Positions 5,779-7,413 of a DNA stretch of 7,413 bases are shown here, in pieces. The DNA lies in contig JAPLWT010000008.1 of assembly GCA_026396455.1 (NCBI GenBank), positions 1 to 7,413 of the forward strand, read 5' to 3'. Every line of letters begins with the position of its first letter. Positions within the stretch are counted from its first letter, which is position 1. This stretch comes from Microcaldota archaeon (GTDB lineage Archaea; Micrarchaeota; Micrarchaeia; Burarchaeales; Fermentimicrarchaeaceae). Made by a program: the position numbers and the translations under genes. The notes under the pieces were generated by a model. The model had not been told where the DNA came from, searched no databases, and was given only the letters and a program-made list of their open reading frames with translations.

Positions 5779-7413
5779 TCAGAACCTGCTCCTTTTCACA
5801 TAATGCGTGTGCAGAAGCTCCTCCGCCTTTTTGGAAAGCGGCTCACCCAGCATCTCCGCATAAATCTTCTTCACAACAGGGTTCTCGTGCGACCTGCGGA
5901 GGGTGGAGCTGCGGTCTGCAGCGTAGATTGCCTCAGTCCTCTTCCTGAGCACATCAGGGTCACGGTAGATGGGCTGCCCGCCTCCGCCAATGCAGCCCCC
6001 CGGGCATGCCATTATCTCTATGAAGTGGTACTTGTCCTTCTGTTCGATGAGTTTGCGTGCGTTTGCGCCTCCGTGCGCGCATGCGAACCTGATTTCCTTT
6101 CCATTCAGGTTTATAGCGCCTTCCTTTATCCCCTTCATGCCACGTATTTCCGAGAACTCAATCTTCTCCAGTTCCTTGCCTGTCGCTAACTTGTGCGCAG
6201 TGCGAAGCGCGGCCTCCATCACGCCACCTGTCGCCCCGAAAATCACGCCCGCGCCTGTCGAGACGCCCAGCGCAGGGTCAAAGTCCTCGTCAGGCAGGGA
6301 GGCGAAATCCACATTCTTCATTTTTATGAGCCTGCCAAGCTCCCGCGTGGTGAGCACATAATCCACGCCGCTTTTCATTTCAGGGCGCGTGGACTCGAAC
6401 TTCTTCGCAGTGCAGGGCATGATAGACACAACGACTATACTCTTAGGGTCAATTCCCGCCTTTTTCGCATAGTACGTCTTTGCGAGCATGCCGAGCATCT
6501 CGTGCGGCGACTTGCATGTGGACATGTTATTCAGCAAATCATGGTAGAAGAACTCCATCATGAGTATCCAGGCCGGGCAGCACGTGGTTATCATGGGCAG
6601 CACTTTGCCATTCTCAATCCTCCACAGCAGTTCGCATGCTTCCTCCATAACCGTGATATCCGCGCCTAAATCAACATCAAATACCTTTGCGAATCCGCAC
6701 CTGCGAAGCGCGGCAACTGTCTTGCCTGTGACAAGCGTTCCAGCGGGCATCCCGAAAAGCTCGCCGAGCGCAGCACGAATTGACGGCGCAATCTGCACCA
6801 CCACGTGTTTTTTCTTGTCATTTAGCGCAGCAACCACTTCCTCCACATGCGAGCGCTCTGAAATCGCGCCTACAGGGCAGTTGAGTATGCACTGGCCGCA
6901 GCGTATGCAGGCAACGTCTGCCAGGTGCTTCTCCCAATACGGGGTGATATGCTCGTTGTGCCCCCGGCTTGCAAAGCTTATCGCAAAAACTCCCTGCACG
7001 TCTGCGCACACGCGCACGCACCTGCCGCAGTTTATACACTTGTTGTCGTCGCGGATGACCGCAGCGCCAAGATCCGGCTTGTATCCCTTTATCTGCTGGA
7101 ATCTGGGCTTGCCAATGCCAACCTCATCGTAAATCTCGCATACCTCCAAGTCCTCCTCGCGCTTGCATGAGGACTCTGGCATCATGAGCTCCATATTCAG
7201 CTTCCTTGCCTTCACAACGTGCTCGGAGTTCGTGACAATGGATGCGCCCTCGCTCGGCTTTGTGGAGCATGATGTGACCAGTTTGCCGTTCATCTCCACA
7301 AGGCAGACACGGCAGCGTGCCTCTGGGAAAAGGCTTGCGTGGTAGCAGAGAGTTGGCACTGTGATGCCGTTCTCGCGGCAGATGTCAAGAAGCGACTTGC
7401 TCCCATCAGCCTC
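5779..7413 (-). CDS. hydA: [FeFe]-hydrogenase, large modular type with fused small-subunit domain, 5' partial
   Basis: Catalyses reversible H2 formation at an H-cluster, fed by ferredoxin-like domains. The frame is open to the right edge (EADGSKSLLDICRENGIT before the GTG at 7359), so only some 10-15 N-terminal residues are missing; 544 are visible, close to CpI-type enzymes (about 574). Numbered from that GTG codon: a [2Fe-2S] domain (C5, C16, C19, C31); a degenerate His-ligated cluster site (C65 and C74 kept; His and middle Cys replaced by P61 and E68); two [4Fe-4S] motifs (C108/111/114/118 and C151/154/157/161); and the H domain with L1 TTCCPAW (258-264), L2 MPCTAKKFE (314-322) and L3 MACPGGCIGGGGQP (450-463). 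All four H-cluster cysteines, the proton-relay cysteine C260 and the acidic pair E239/E240 are present. Residues from about 466 to the end (RSHENP, ELLHTHY) are the iron-hydrogenase small-subunit domain, fused. No maturase (HydE/F/G) or flavin partner subunit lies in the window. Confidence 0.95.
   Translation of the reverse strand, partial: EADGSKSLLDICRENGITVPTLCYHASLFPEARCRVCLVEMNGKLVTSCSTKPSEGASIVTNSEHVVKARKLNMELMMPESSCKREEDLEVCEIYDEVGIGKPRFQQIKGYKPDLGAAVIRDDNKCINCGRCVRVCADVQGVFAISFASRGHNEHITPYWEKHLADVACIRCGQCILNCPVGAISERSHVEEVVAALNDKKKHVVVQIAPSIRAALGELFGMPAGTLVTGKTVAALRRCGFAKVFDVDLGADITVMEEACELLWRIENGKVLPMITTCCPAWILMMEFFYHDLLNNMSTCKSPHEMLGMLAKTYYAKKAGIDPKSIVVVSIMPCTAKKFESTRPEMKSGVDYVLTTRELGRLIKMKNVDFASLPDEDFDPALGVSTGAGVIFGATGGVMEAALRTAHKLATGKELEKIEFSEIRGMKGIKEGAINLNGKEIRFACAHGGANARKLIEQKDKYHFIEIMACPGGCIGGGGQPIYRDPDVLRKRTEAIYAADRSSTLRRSHENPVVKKIYAEMLGEPLSKKAEELLHTHYVKRSRF

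Noticed and set aside
6560..7132. A long plus-strand open frame across the hydrogenase gene
   Set aside because: Serine/threonine/proline-rich shadow of the hydrogenase codons, with no ribosome-binding site or family resemblance.
7138..7179. Sequencing frameshift as the cause of the abnormal His-cluster site
   Set aside because: The frame is continuous on both sides and the C-x8-C spacing fits the family exactly; only individual residues differ.
7357..7359. GTG at 7357-7359 as the hydrogenase start codon
   Set aside because: The frame continues to the right edge with residues typical of the [2Fe-2S] domain start (LLDICRENGIT before VPTLCY); starting here would cut the fold in half.
5779..7413. 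Reading this gene as NuoG (complex I subunit) or a formate dehydrogenase subunit
   Set aside because: NuoG shares the N-terminal clusters but lacks the three H-cluster motifs and the small-subunit domain, all of which are present here.

Overview
The window is a compact stretch of an archaeal chromosome. The evidence is an archaeal-type FtsY (SRP receptor), a degenerate SelB-like translation factor of a type known only from archaea, a deoxyhypusine-synthase family protein, euryarchaeal-style AT-rich box A elements and GGAG/GGTG ribosome-binding sites. Codon use is rich in AGG/AGA arginine and ATA isoleucine codons, with mid-range GC. This would fit Thermoplasmatota or a neighbouring euryarchaeal lineage, but no marker in the window fixes the phylum, so that placement is a guess.

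The layout alternates in strand. ftsY (+, cut at the left edge) runs tail to tail into a six-helix membrane protein of unknown function (-), with a 36-bp coding overlap. The membrane protein lies 80 bp downstream of a DEAD-box RNA helicase (-). A 123-bp divergent promoter region with two short dyads separates the helicase from the SelB-like pseudo-GTPase (+). That gene converges, with a 3-bp gap, on a ZIP/GufA-type metal transporter (-). A second divergent region of 141 bp leads to the deoxyhypusine-synthase-like gene (+), which converges with a 25-bp gap on a [FeFe]-hydrogenase (-, cut at the right edge). No stretch longer than 300 bp lacks a gene. I saw no RNA genes, mobile elements or CRISPR arrays.

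Functionally, ftsY, the helicase, the SelB-like factor and possibly the deoxyhypusine-synthase relative belong to the translation, RNA and protein-targeting sphere. The hydrogenase is the metabolic outlier and points to fermentative or anaerobic H2 metabolism. The points most worth following are: the large modular [FeFe]-hydrogenase in an archaeal context, whose His-ligated cluster site has lost two of four ligands although the catalytic H-cluster is intact; a deoxyhypusine-synthase paralogue that keeps the catalytic lysine but replaces the substrate-binding His and Asp residues, with a 19-codon reading frame stop/start-coupled (TAATG) just upstream; and a translation factor that has lost its GTP-binding motifs.
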